NCBI GenBank assembly: GCA_021648375.1
Contig: JAKISW010000006.1
Coordinates: forward strand, 1-64,000
Length of the DNA stretch: 64,000 nucleotides
Source of the DNA: Devosiaceae bacterium
Lineage (GTDB): Bacteria; Pseudomonadota; Alphaproteobacteria; Rhizobiales; Devosiaceae
Direction of reading: 5' to 3'
A model generated the notes under the pieces. It did no database searches, was not told the DNA's origin, and saw only the letters and a list, made by a program, of their open reading frames with translations. Of this stretch, positions 36,101 through 43,720 are shown piece by piece; the first letter of the stretch is position 1; each line of letters begins with the position of its first letter. The translations under genes and the position numbers were made by a program.

Positions 36101-36893
36101 CACCCATCTGGCGCGGCCCAAGGAAGATGAAAAAATCCGCTTCAGGGATATTGTGGCGCAACCGCGCAAGATCATCTCTTCCCCCACATGGTCAGGGCTT
36201 GAAAGTGAAGAAGTGTGCTATAATGCCTGTTACACCAATGTGCATGAGCTGATCCCGTGGCGCACCCTTACAGGTCGTCAGCAGCTTTATCAGGATCATT
36301 TGTGGATGCGGGCGTTCGGTGAGGCATTTTGTGTCTACCGTCCGCCAATTGATACAAAATCCATCACGCCCGAGATCGAAGCCAAGGACAATGGCAACAA
36401 GCAGATTGTTCTCAACTTCATCACCCCGCATCAGAAATGGGGCATTCACTCCACCTATTCGGACAATTTGCTAATGCTTACCCTCAACAGGGGCGGACCG
36501 GTGGTCTGGCTATCGGAAAATGATGCGGCAAAGGCAGGTATTGTCGATAATGACTGGGTGGAGGCCTACAATTCCAACGGCGCCCTTACTGCACGGGCCG
36601 TAGTTTCCCAACGGATGAAGGATGGCACCCTGTTCATGTATCACGCTCAGGAAAAAATCGTGAACACTCCCGGATCAGAAACTACAGGAAACAGGGGTGG
36701 CATCCACAATTCGGTCACCCGCGCCATTACCAAGCCAACTCATATGATTGGCGGCTATGCCCAACAGTCCTACGGGTTCAACTATTACGGCACCGTAGGC
36801 TCCAACCGCGATGAATTCGTGGTGGTGCGCAAAATGGAAAAAGTAGACTGGCTCGAAAAGCCGCTGGCAACAAAACAAGAGGCAAGCTCATGA
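33147..36893 (+). CDS. narG: Respiratory nitrate reductase, catalytic alpha subunit
   Basis: 1248 residues, the usual length of membrane-bound NarG. It reduces nitrate at a bis-MGD molybdenum site on the cytoplasmic side. The N-terminal FS0 cluster site is HGVNCTGSCSWK with its unusual His ligand, followed by the PRTRPDLPNHEPRGC segment. GFSPIPAMSMVSYAAGSRYLSL and FYDWYCDLPP follow E. coli NarG almost residue for residue. The molybdenum ligand Asp lies in the WGSNVPQTRTPDAHF region. AAGGA precedes the ATG. Its stop overlaps narH by four bases (ATGA). Reduction draws on the ubiquinol pool that the ubiTUV genes supply anaerobically. Confidence 0.97.
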   Translation: MSHLLDRLNFLARKNVGTFSKGHGVTTNESRDWENSYRNRWQHDKIVRSTHGVNCTGSCSWKIYVKGGIVTWETQQTDYPRTRPDLPNHEPRGCARGASYSWYMYSANRVKHPLVRSRLLKLWRAARMNLAPVAAWASIVENKEKRDSYVKIRGHGGFVRASWDEVNEITASANAYTAKTYGPDRVFGFSPIPAMSMVSYAAGSRYLSLMGGVCMSFYDWYCDLPPSSPMTWGEQTDVPESADWYNAGFLMLWGSNVPQTRTPDAHFYTEARYKGAKSVVVSPDYSEAAKFSDMWLNPKAGTDAALAMAMGHVILREYHLDRQATYFEDYCRKYTDMPMLVRLVKKNGHYIPERLLRASDFARDLNEKNNPEWKTVAFDGDSDKIVTPQGSIGFRWGEDGQWNLEEKEGKGKDVKLKLSFIADEDHDAVAEVAFPYFGNREHDHFEGTDHESVLVRSVPAKQIKLSDGDTMVTTVFDLFVANYGLDRGIGGQNVANSFDENVPYTPAWAEKITGVPADSIITVAREFATNAEKTNGRSMVILGAGLNHWYHMDMNYRGIMNLLIMCGCVGQSGGGWSHYVGQEKLRPQTGWQPLAFGLDWARPPRHMNSTSAFYAHTDQWRYETLDVSEILSPTAPDGDWDASLIDYNVKAERMGWLPSAPQLKSNPLDIAAAAKKAKKDPKDYVAEQLKSGGLEMSCEDPDDEANWPRNLFVWRSNLLGSSGKGHEYFLKHLLGTTHGVMGKDLGEEGRQRSKEVKWHDEAPEGKLDLLVTLDFRMSTTCVYSDIVLPTATWYEKNDLNTSDMHPFIHPLSSAADPAWEARSDWDIFKGLAKKFSEVAPEVLGVEQDTVLVPILHDTPGEMAQPFDVKDWKQGEIEPIPGKTMPNVVVVERDYPNLYKQFCSLGPLLEKLGNGGKGIGWNTDHEVEALGKLSGVVTEEGISKGRPKIETDIDATEVVLMLAPETNGEVAVKAWQALSKATGIDHTHLARPKEDEKIRFRDIVAQPRKIISSPTWSGLESEEVCYNACYTNVHELIPWRTLTGRQQLYQDHLWMRAFGEAFCVYRPPIDTKSITPEIEAKDNGNKQIVLNFITPHQKWGIHSTYSDNLLMLTLNRGGPVVWLSENDAAKAGIVDNDWVEAYNSNGALTARAVVSQRMKDGTLFMYHAQEKIVNTPGSETTGNRGGIHNSVTRAITKPTHMIGGYAQQSYGFNYYGTVGSNRDEFVVVRKMEKVDWLEKPLATKQEASS

Positions 36894-38422
36894 AAATCCG
36901 CGCACAAATCGGAATGGTATTAAACCTGGACAAATGCATCGGGTGCCACACCTGCTCTGTTACCTGCAAAAACGTCTGGACCAATCGCGAAGGGGTGGAA
37001 TACGCCTGGTTCAACAATGTGGAAACCAAACCCGGTGTTGGCTTTCCCAAAGAATGGGAAAACCAGAAAAAATGGAACGGGGGCTGGATACGCAACGCCA
37101 GCGGCAAAATTCAACCCAAAATGGGCGCAAAATGGAGAATACTGTCCAAGATTTTTGCCAACCCCGATCTACCTGAAATTGACGATTATTATGAACCGTT
37201 TGATTTCGATTATGGGCATCTGCAAAAAGCTGGTGAAGTTGAGGCTTTTCCAACCGCAAGACCTCGCTCTAAAATTACCGGCGAGCGCATGGAAAAAATC
37301 GAATGGGGACCAAACTGGGAAGAAATTCTAGGTGGAGAATTCTCCTCGCGCTCAAAGGACTATAATTTTGAGGGCATCGAGAAAGAAATGTACGGAGAGT
37401 ATGAAAATACTTTCATGATGTACCTGCCCAGACTTTGCGAGCATTGCCTTAATCCCACCTGTGTTGCCGCCTGCCCTTCGGGTGCCATCTATAAACGTGA
37501 AGACGATGGTATCGTGCTGGTGGATCAGGAAAAATGCAGAGGCTGGCGCATGTGCGTCTCTGCCTGCCCCTATAAAAAAATCTATTATAACTGGTCGTCC
37601 GGCAAATCTGAAAAATGCACATTCTGCTTCCCTCGTATCGAAGCTGGTGAGCCAACCGTATGTTCAGAAACCTGCGTTGGTCGCATCAGATATTTGGGCG
37701 TTCTGCTTTATGATGCGGACCGGATTGAAGAGGCCGCATCCGTGCCGGATGAAAAGGATCTCTATGAAAGCCAGCTCTCCTTATTTCTTGATCCCAATGA
37801 TCCTGAAATAATTGAGGAGGCTCGCAAACAGGGTATCCCCGAAGAATGGATCAATGCGGCGCAAAAATCACCGGTATATAAAATGGCCATGGACTGGAAA
37901 GTTGCCTTTCCTCTACACCCGGAATATCGCACCCTGCCAATGGTTTGGTATGTGCCACCCCTTTCACCTCTACAATCGGCAGCTGAAGCTGGAAAAATTG
38001 GTTGGGACGGCGAATTGCCGGACGTGAAATCCATGCGAATTCCAGTGCGCTATCTCTCTAACCTTTTGACCGCAGGCAAGGATGAGCCGGTAATAAACGG
38101 GCTTGAACGCATGCTGGCCATGCGCTCTTACATGCGGTCCAAAACCGTTGATGGCGTGATCAATGAAGCGGTGGCGGAGCAGGTTGGCATGACCCCTTTG
38201 ATGATCGAGGAAATGTATCACACCATGGCGATTGCCAATTATGAGGACCGGTTTGTAATCCCCACAAGCCATCGTGAGCTTGGGGAAGATGCTTATGATC
38301 TTCGTGGCTCATGTGGATTTACATTTGGCAATGGCTGCTCGGGTGGAAATTCAGAAGTCGATCTGTTCGGGTCGAAAAAAGCCAGTACCCCCCAGACGCC
38401 AACCGACTTCATCAGGAGCTAA
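36890..38422 (+). CDS. narH: Respiratory nitrate reductase, iron-sulfur beta subunit
   Basis: 510 residues. Four Cys-rich motifs carry electrons from NarI to NarG: CIGCHTCSVTCKN near the N-terminus, CEHCLNPTCVAACPSG, CRGWRMCVSACPYKK and CTFCFPRIEAGEP with CSETCVG. The Trp in CRGWRMC replaces a cysteine and is the hallmark of the 3Fe-4S centre of NarH. The C-terminal region (MRSYMRSKTVDG) is also typical. The narJ start lies 20 bases after its stop. Confidence 0.97.
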   Translation: MKIRAQIGMVLNLDKCIGCHTCSVTCKNVWTNREGVEYAWFNNVETKPGVGFPKEWENQKKWNGGWIRNASGKIQPKMGAKWRILSKIFANPDLPEIDDYYEPFDFDYGHLQKAGEVEAFPTARPRSKITGERMEKIEWGPNWEEILGGEFSSRSKDYNFEGIEKEMYGEYENTFMMYLPRLCEHCLNPTCVAACPSGAIYKREDDGIVLVDQEKCRGWRMCVSACPYKKIYYNWSSGKSEKCTFCFPRIEAGEPTVCSETCVGRIRYLGVLLYDADRIEEAASVPDEKDLYESQLSLFLDPNDPEIIEEARKQGIPEEWINAAQKSPVYKMAMDWKVAFPLHPEYRTLPMVWYVPPLSPLQSAAEAGKIGWDGELPDVKSMRIPVRYLSNLLTAGKDEPVINGLERMLAMRSYMRSKTVDGVINEAVAEQVGMTPLMIEEMYHTMAIANYEDRFVIPTSHRELGEDAYDLRGSCGFTFGNGCSGGNSEVDLFGSKKASTPQTPTDFIRS

Positions 38423-38442
38423 CTTCGTTAGGAACTAAAACC

Positions 38443-39201
38443 ATGTCAGTTACACTTAAAATTCTATCGGCAATTCTGTCTTACCCCTCAAACGATCTGA
38501 TTGAGGGGGAGGCAGAGCTTCTTGAGGCACTAAAGGGCGATGAAAGCGTTTCGGAGCAGGCCAAATCTCTGGTGGGCGAACTTATCAGTGATATTTGCTC
38601 CCATGATGTTTATGACGCTCAGGAACGCTATGTATTGTTGTTTGATCGCACCCGCACCAACTCATTGCATCTGTTTGAACATGTGCATGGGGAAAGCCGG
38701 GACCGGGGTCAGGCCATGGTTGATCTGGCGGTGATGTATGAGAAACAGGGTTTTGATATCGAGGCCAAAGAGCTGCCCGATTTCATACCCGTATTTCTGG
38801 AATATCTCTCCACCCAGTCATCCGAAGAGGTGAATAACCTTCTTGGTCAGACCCTGCACATAATGGTGGCAATCCGCCAACGACTGCAAAAGCGCAAAAG
38901 CATCTATACCAACGCATTTTTGGCCATTGAAGACATGGTTGAAGCCAAACCGGATATGGCACTGGTCGAGCAGATTCTGGCCGAAGAAGAGGCTGATCCC
39001 AATGATCTGGATGCCCTTGATAAAATCTGGGAGGACGAAGCCGTCACCTTTGGCGCGGGTAAGGGAGAGGATGTTTGCGGGCCGGATCGTCTGCGCACCC
39101 AGATAAGAGCGCACAACCGACCGCCCCCAAGTAATTTTGCTCCGGATAATGGGGCTTCCAATACCACCGCCCAACCAACTCAAATTAACGGAGAACATTA
39201 A
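38443..39201 (+). CDS. narJ: Nitrate reductase molybdenum cofactor assembly chaperone
   Basis: 252 residues, all-helical TorD/NarJ-type chaperone that holds apo-NarGH for cofactor insertion before membrane attachment. Landmarks are SYPSNDLIEGEAEL at the start, LFDRTRTNSLHLFEHVHGESRDRGQAM (broken into LFDRTRT and LFEHVHGESR) and FIPVFLEYLSTQS. I use ATG 38443, preceded by AGGA; a long upstream in-frame extension lies within narH and is not expected. The acidic C-terminal tail (about 200-252) includes GAGKGEDVCGPD. It sits in narGHJI order. Confidence 0.93.
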   Translation: MSVTLKILSAILSYPSNDLIEGEAELLEALKGDESVSEQAKSLVGELISDICSHDVYDAQERYVLLFDRTRTNSLHLFEHVHGESRDRGQAMVDLAVMYEKQGFDIEAKELPDFIPVFLEYLSTQSSEEVNNLLGQTLHIMVAIRQRLQKRKSIYTNAFLAIEDMVEAKPDMALVEQILAEEEADPNDLDALDKIWEDEAVTFGAGKGEDVCGPDRLRTQIRAHNRPPPSNFAPDNGASNTTAQPTQINGEH

Positions 39202-39202
39202 A

Positions 39203-39907
39203 ATGGCCGAGTTCTTAAACAGCTTAATCTTTGGCATATATCCCTATATTGCTCTGGTGGTTTTAGTTGTTGGGTCCATTATTCGCTATGATCGCGATCC
39301 CTACACCTGGAAAACCGGCTCCTCACAATTGCTGCGTCGCAAGCAGCTTATGGCCGGCTCGGTAATGTTCCACGTCGGAATACTGGGCATATTCTTTGGC
39401 CATATTGTGGGGCTTTTAACCCCGCTTTGGGTCTGGGAAGTTATCGGGCTTTCTTCAGCTAACAAGCAATTAATTGCGGTAGTGGCAGGCGGTGCGGCAG
39501 GTGCATTGGGTATCATTGGAGCGACATTGCTTGTTCACAGACGGTTTTTTGACGCCAGAGTTCGCGCCACCTCAAGTTTTTCCGATAATGCGATCATTTT
39601 AATCCTGTGGGTGCAGTTTGCCCTTGGCCTGAGCACCATTTTGGTTTCGGTCCAACATCTGGACGGCAAGGAAATGCTTAAATTCGTTAATTGGGCTCAG
39701 GGAATTTTTACCTTTAACCCTGAGGCAGCGAACTTTATTCTTGATGTGGCCCCCATATTCAAAGCTCACATATTCCTAGGCTTAACTATTTTACTCCTGT
39801 TTCCATTCACGCGGCTGGTGCACATGCTTTCGGCTCCTGTGCGCTATATCTGGCGCCCGGGCTATCAGATCGTGCGCACAAAACGTGATATTCCACCTGC
39901 TAAATAG
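39203..39907 (+). CDS. narI: Respiratory nitrate reductase, cytochrome b gamma subunit
   Basis: 234 residues with five membrane helices. It binds two b haems and oxidises quinol on the periplasmic side. Haem ligand histidines are expected in the FHVGILGIFFGHIVGL helix and in the late helix around FKAHIFLGL and LVHMLSAPVRYIWRPGYQIV, all visible. GGAG precedes the ATG at 39203. It ends the narGHJI set; the prolyl isomerase gene follows after 29 bases. Confidence 0.95.
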   Translation: MAEFLNSLIFGIYPYIALVVLVVGSIIRYDRDPYTWKTGSSQLLRRKQLMAGSVMFHVGILGIFFGHIVGLLTPLWVWEVIGLSSANKQLIAVVAGGAAGALGIIGATLLVHRRFFDARVRATSSFSDNAIILILWVQFALGLSTILVSVQHLDGKEMLKFVNWAQGIFTFNPEAANFILDVAPIFKAHIFLGLTILLLFPFTRLVHMLSAPVRYIWRPGYQIVRTKRDIPPAK

Positions 39908-39936
39908 AGCGAAAAACAAGCAAACGAGTGAGACAG

Positions 39937-40812
39937 ATGAACATTATTGACAATATGAAATCGGGCGTTCTTCCCAACGGCAAGGTAAAAGTCCCACACC
40001 CTCCAAAGCCAGAGGGAAGAACTCCCGTCCGTGTAAACAAAGTAGAAATCAGCGCTGATGCCATCAGGGCAGAAATGCAAAACCATCGGGCCAGCAATCC
40101 CGATCAGGCCAAAGCAGAGGCAATTCGCGCCTTGATTGTTCGCCAGTTGCTTTTGGATGAGGCGGCGGCAAAAAACATTGTCGCTGAACCAGAAAAACTG
40201 GGTAAGGGGTTGCGCGAGCTGGAAGATGATGCAGCGATTAGAACCCTGTTGGACAATGAAATTTCAACCCCCAAGGCCGATGTTGAGGCGTGCCGTCGCT
40301 ATTATGAAGCCAACATGGCCCGCTTTAGTTCTGAAACCATATATGAAGCAAAACACATTTTGATTGCCGCGCCCCTTAGCGATAATATTAAACGTGCCGA
40401 AGCAAAAACAACTGCGATAAACCTTATTGAGAAGTTGGAAAATGATATTTCAGCGTTTGGAGAACTGGCACTAGAGTATTCCAGCTGTATTTCAAAACAA
40501 CAGGGGGGGAACCTTGGGCAGTTGAGCAAGGGTTCAACCGTTGCAGAATTTGAAACCGTGCTTTTTGAAATGAGCGCAGGACAATTATGGCCTGCTCCAG
40601 TGCCTACCCAGTTTGGCTATCATATTATAAAGTTGGAAAAAATCATCAAAGGGGAGCAATTGCCGTTTGATGTGGTGCATACTAAAATCGGAGCATGGCT
40701 GGAAGCTGCAAGCTGGAGCCGGGCTGTATCCCAATATATTTCCATTCTTGCAGGCAAGGCAGATATTGAGGGCTTTGAAATGAACGGAGCGAAATCTCCG
40801 CTCGTGCAGTAA
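39937..40812 (+). CDS. Parvulin-type peptidyl-prolyl isomerase in the nar operon
   Basis: 291 residues. A SurA/NifM-like N-terminal helical region (about 35-125) precedes a parvulin (rotamase) domain (about 130-235) with EAKHILIAA, GGNLGQLSKGSTVAEFE and QFGYHIIKLE. There is no signal peptide, so it is cytoplasmic. It follows narI directly and ends at the operon terminator, so it probably helps fold a nitrate-reductase component. Similar genes sit at the end of some nar operons (from memory). ATG 39937 is used rather than GTG 39928. NifM, which helps nitrogenase iron protein, is the best-known relative. Confidence 0.88.
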   Translation: MNIIDNMKSGVLPNGKVKVPHPPKPEGRTPVRVNKVEISADAIRAEMQNHRASNPDQAKAEAIRALIVRQLLLDEAAAKNIVAEPEKLGKGLRELEDDAAIRTLLDNEISTPKADVEACRRYYEANMARFSSETIYEAKHILIAAPLSDNIKRAEAKTTAINLIEKLENDISAFGELALEYSSCISKQQGGNLGQLSKGSTVAEFETVLFEMSAGQLWPAPVPTQFGYHIIKLEKIIKGEQLPFDVVHTKIGAWLEAASWSRAVSQYISILAGKADIEGFEMNGAKSPLVQ

Positions 40813-40848
40813 ATAAGCTGCAACTATCAAAACTCAATAATGACAAGC

Positions 40849-40883
40849 AAAAAAGGCCCCGTTAAATTTTGGGGCCTTTTTTT
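40849..40883. terminator. Strong bidirectional intrinsic terminator after the nar operon
   Basis: AAAAAAGGCCCC and GGGGCCTTTTTT arms around a ten-base loop, with T-runs on both strands. It ends the nar operon and, on the other strand, the small secreted-protein gene whose stop is at 40918. Confidence 0.92.
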
Positions 40884-40917
40884 AGTTCTGGAAAACCTGG
40901 GATCAGGGCTGCAAAGA

Positions 40918-41202
40918 CTACAGCATTATTTTTAAGCCGAGAACTCCGATGCGCTTGGCAGGAGCTCTAAAACCAAAGCCAAGAGTGGCCGTGCTTGAGC
41001 CAAATTCATCATCACAGGCATCCATTGCGCTGTCTGCACATGGGCCCGGGTTATTGCCTTCATTACAGATAGCAATAACGCGATTATAACAATCGCCAAG
41101 TGGTGTCTGGCCATTTGCAGCAACTGCGTTACCGGCAGAAAGAATGGTCAGGGCAATAGTAATGGAAGCAAAAGCGGAGCGGGTGAAAGTTTTTTGTGTC
41201 AT
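40918..41202 (-). CDS. Small secreted cysteine-containing protein, unknown function
   Basis: 94 residues. A signal peptide (FTRSAFASITIALTILSAGNAVAA) is followed by a short mature part with four cysteines (CYNRVIAIC and CADSAMDAC), likely two disulfides, and a basic hydrophobic tail (RAPAKRIGVLGLKIML). AAGGAAA precedes the ATG at 41202. I do not recognise the family. The four-cysteine, signal-bearing pattern is seen in many small alphaproteobacterial periplasmic proteins. The gene stands alone between the nar terminator and the divergent TetR region. Confidence 0.7.
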   Translation of the reverse strand: MTQKTFTRSAFASITIALTILSAGNAVAANGQTPLGDCYNRVIAICNEGNNPGPCADSAMDACDDEFGSSTATLGFGFRAPAKRIGVLGLKIML

Positions 41203-41371
41203 TAGAAATTTCCTTTTAATCAGCCAAATAAAAATCAAACTCTGGACGCACATGAAACGAATACCGCGCCACAAAGGAAATATATATTGAAGAGAATGAA
41301 CTCGGCTTCACCACATTGTTCATGCCCCGTTCATCAGATTGCAACAGATCTGAAATGAAGTGATCACACAA

Positions 41372-42004
41372 TCAAGCAGGGTCGCGCAAAGGAAGGTCAG
41401 GGAAAATCAACTCCAGCAAAACCGCAGGGTCGGCATCCTCGTATTGGTCTGAATTTCGGTTGAGCATAATTCCCACATAGCCGTGAATTATTGACCAGAC
41501 AAGAATTTGATTGCCCTCCTCCCCGGCTTTTCCCGGCAACAGGGGCGCACAGATTTCACTAAGCACCCCATAGGACAAATCAGAGGCGCGAGTGAATTCT
41601 TCATCATCGTCAAATTTTTCAAATCCACCAAACATCAAGTGAAACAATGAGGGGTTTTCAAATGCAAAATCCATATATCCTTTAAGAGCTGCAAGAATTA
41701 TCGCTCGTGGATCGTCCTTGTTGGCCAACTTGATTTGCTCGCGCATCTGGGAAGCGAATTGCAAGTGAGCGCGAGCAATCACCGCGGTTCTAAGATTGGC
41801 AAGGGAGGCAAAATGATGGGCGGGGGCGGCGTGGCTTACCCCGGCCTTTGCTGCAACCTTGCGAATGGAAAGCGCGTCTGCTCCGTGCTCATTAACAAGT
41901 TCAACACCGGCATCAATCAGCGCTACGCGCAAATCACCATGGTGATGGGGACGTTTTTTTGATGCAGGTGTTTTGCTTAAAGAAACGGATTTGATTGGCG
42001 GCAT
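41372..42004 (-). CDS. TetR-family transcriptional regulator
   Basis: 210 residues. The N-terminal helix-turn-helix is LSIRKVAAKAGVSHAAPAHHFASLANL (about 46-72), preceded by a histidine-rich stretch (KKRPHHHGD). The helical ligand domain includes FENPSLFHLMFG, seen in the subfamily with a TetR C-terminal domain of the WHG kind. It is divergent from the DUF2306 membrane protein gene, with two palindromic operators between, which suggests it represses both. Ligand unknown. Confidence 0.9.
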   Translation of the reverse strand: MPPIKSVSLSKTPASKKRPHHHGDLRVALIDAGVELVNEHGADALSIRKVAAKAGVSHAAPAHHFASLANLRTAVIARAHLQFASQMREQIKLANKDDPRAIILAALKGYMDFAFENPSLFHLMFGGFEKFDDDEEFTRASDLSYGVLSEICAPLLPGKAGEEGNQILVWSIIHGYVGIMLNRNSDQYEDADPAVLLELIFPDLPLRDPA

Positions 42005-42024
42005 GTTTTTAGCATAACCCTCCC

Positions 42025-42039
42025 CTTGACAGTGTCAAG
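42025..42039. promoter_or_regulatory. TetR operator, copy 1
   Basis: CTTGACAGTGTCAAG is a perfect palindrome with a single central base, 21 bases upstream of the TetR start. Confidence 0.8.
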
Positions 42040-42051
42040 TTTTTCTGCGAT

Positions 42052-42066
42052 CTTGACACTGTCAAT
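42052..42066. promoter_or_regulatory. TetR operator, copy 2
   Basis: CTTGACACTGTCAAT is identical to copy 1 apart from the central and last bases. The centres are 27 bases apart, between the divergent TetR and DUF2306 genes. TTGACA within each copy may also serve as a -35 element. Confidence 0.78.
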
Positions 42067-42087
42067 TTAACTCGGGAAATTTCTTTC

Positions 42088-42699
42088 ATGGCTCTATCGC
42101 GTTTTAATTCCATACTCGTTACTGTTTTAAGCATTCTGGTGGCATTGGTTTCTTATCGGTTTTTGGCTTTGGGAATAGACAATGCCTTCCCTGATTTCAA
42201 AGATCATATCGCCCTGCGCAATACCGCCTTTCTTGCCCATATCAGCGCTTCACCCATTGCTTTATTCATTGGTGCCCTGCAATTCTTCCCCAAAATGCGG
42301 GCAAAAAACCCCACAAGGCACCGCTGGATGGGACGTATTTATGCAATTTCCATATTAGTCGGTGGAGTTTCTGGAATATTTTTGGCCATTGGAGCGGTTG
42401 GTGGGCCAATCGCCTCCGCCGGGTTTGGCCTGTTGGCAATCACCTGGATTTTTACCACCGGACAAGCTGTCCGCTTAGCGATGGCTGGAAACTTTAAGGA
42501 ACATCGCGAATGGATGATCCGTTCATTCGCCCTGACCTTTGCAGCGGTAACCCTGCGGCTTTTACTAGTTGGTTTTATGGTCGCCGGCTTTGAATATGGC
42601 CCGGCGACAGTTTACATCGCATGGCTTTGCTGGGTGCCAAACCTGATTTTTGCCCAATGGTGGATAGGCCGGACGAAAAACAAGTCAGTTGCTGCTTAA
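42088..42699 (+). CDS. DUF2306 membrane protein
   Basis: 203 residues with about six to seven membrane helices, matching the DUF2306 family. The cytoplasmic-side RHRWMGRIYAISILVGGVSG segment and the EHREWMIRSFALTFAAVTLRL helix, with its conserved HREWMIRS, are the family marks. The molecular role is unknown. It is transcribed divergently from a TetR gene and is its most likely target, which hints at a role in response to a small hydrophobic compound (inference). Confidence 0.85.
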   Translation: MALSRFNSILVTVLSILVALVSYRFLALGIDNAFPDFKDHIALRNTAFLAHISASPIALFIGALQFFPKMRAKNPTRHRWMGRIYAISILVGGVSGIFLAIGAVGGPIASAGFGLLAITWIFTTGQAVRLAMAGNFKEHREWMIRSFALTFAAVTLRLLLVGFMVAGFEYGPATVYIAWLCWVPNLIFAQWWIGRTKNKSVAA

Positions 42700-42701
42700 G
42701 G

Positions 42702-43604
42702 TCAGGTAAACTTTCTAAACAGGCGGGTGCGATCAAACAATTCTTCTAAAGTTCGCATCCGCTCTTTGGTGCTTTCCCAATTTCTGCCCTGCACCTCGGC
42801 AATTATCGCCTCAAGCAGCAGCATGATCACCACCGAACTATCCCAAGCCGATGGCACTTCAATATGGCAGTTGAATTTATTGGCGGCCAGCTTGGAAACC
42901 GGGGAACCCCACTGATCGGTAAACAGAATAATTTTTACCCCACGTTCATGGGTCATCTCCGCCAGACGCCTCAAATCATTTTCATATCGTCGCACATCAA
43001 ATATCACCAATACGTCACCTTCGCTCATATCTAAAATATAGTGGGGCCAGGCGTTTGAATTTGACGTCATATGAGTAACGCCAGGGCGAACCACCTGAAT
43101 ATGGGTAAAAAAATAATCAGCCAGCGAGCGCGAAATTCTGCCCCCCACAATATGCAGTGAACGATCGCTATCGGCCAGCAAATCACAGACTTCGTCAAAT
43201 TTCTCGCTGCTGATGCGCGAAAATGTCTGTCGCATATTGTTGGATACCGCTTCTGCAAAGCGATTTAGCATATGAGTTCCCGGAGTGTTTTGCGCCCAGT
43301 TTTCATGTTTGGAAATCGGGTTGGAAAGAGTTGCGCTGACCTCGCCCCTAAGGGCCTGCTGAAACTGGGGAAAGCCATCAAAACCAAGCTTTTGCACCAG
43401 ACGGGCAACGGTTGGGGTTGAGACTCCAGAGCGCTGGGCAAGCTCAGTTATACTGCCAAGGGCGGAGGCCGGATAATTTTCCATCAGGATATGAGCCAAT
43501 TGCTTTTCGGCCCGCGTCAGGTCATCCATACGTTTTTGCAGCTGGCTTTGCACGGAGCGAAATGAAGTTGGCAATATAGGTATTCCTTCTACTGGCATGG
43601 ACAT
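42702..43604 (-). CDS. RpiR-family transcriptional regulator
   Basis: About 300 residues. The N-terminal RpiR helix-turn-helix (about 10-80) contains ITELAQRSGVSTPTVARLVQKLGFDGFPQF. A SIS sugar-phosphate-type sensing domain (about 125-265) follows, with LHIVGGRISRSLADYF and LVIFDVRRY. RpiR proteins often sense phosphosugars but regulate many catabolic pathways. It is divergent from the hydrolase/TRAP/dehydrogenase cluster and is its likely regulator. GTG 43613, ATG 43604 and ATG 43598 are possible starts; I use 43604 because of a GGTGA before it. Confidence 0.88.
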   Translation of the reverse strand: MSMPVEGIPILPTSFRSVQSQLQKRMDDLTRAEKQLAHILMENYPASALGSITELAQRSGVSTPTVARLVQKLGFDGFPQFQQALRGEVSATLSNPISKHENWAQNTPGTHMLNRFAEAVSNNMRQTFSRISSEKFDEVCDLLADSDRSLHIVGGRISRSLADYFFTHIQVVRPGVTHMTSNSNAWPHYILDMSEGDVLVIFDVRRYENDLRRLAEMTHERGVKIILFTDQWGSPVSKLAANKFNCHIEVPSAWDSSVVIMLLLEAIIAEVQGRNWESTKERMRTLEELFDRTRLFRKFT

Positions 43605-43720
43605 GCAAATCACCGCATATGGCGCGAACCATAGCTAATTTGAGTAACTTACCCTATCTCACCTGTTAAAAACATGAAAATTAATTGACAGACCGGCTGC
43701 TTGTGAACAATAGTTTACAT

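Noticed and set aside
38311..38442. N-terminal extension of narJ inside narH
   Set aside because: The ATG at 38443 has a ribosome site and gives the normal chaperone length; the extension is a shadow of narH.
41334..41353. TCAGAT/ATCTGA inverted repeat between the small secreted protein and the TetR gene
   Set aside because: Six-base arms with an eight-base loop, no T-run and no positional link to a start codon; likely chance.
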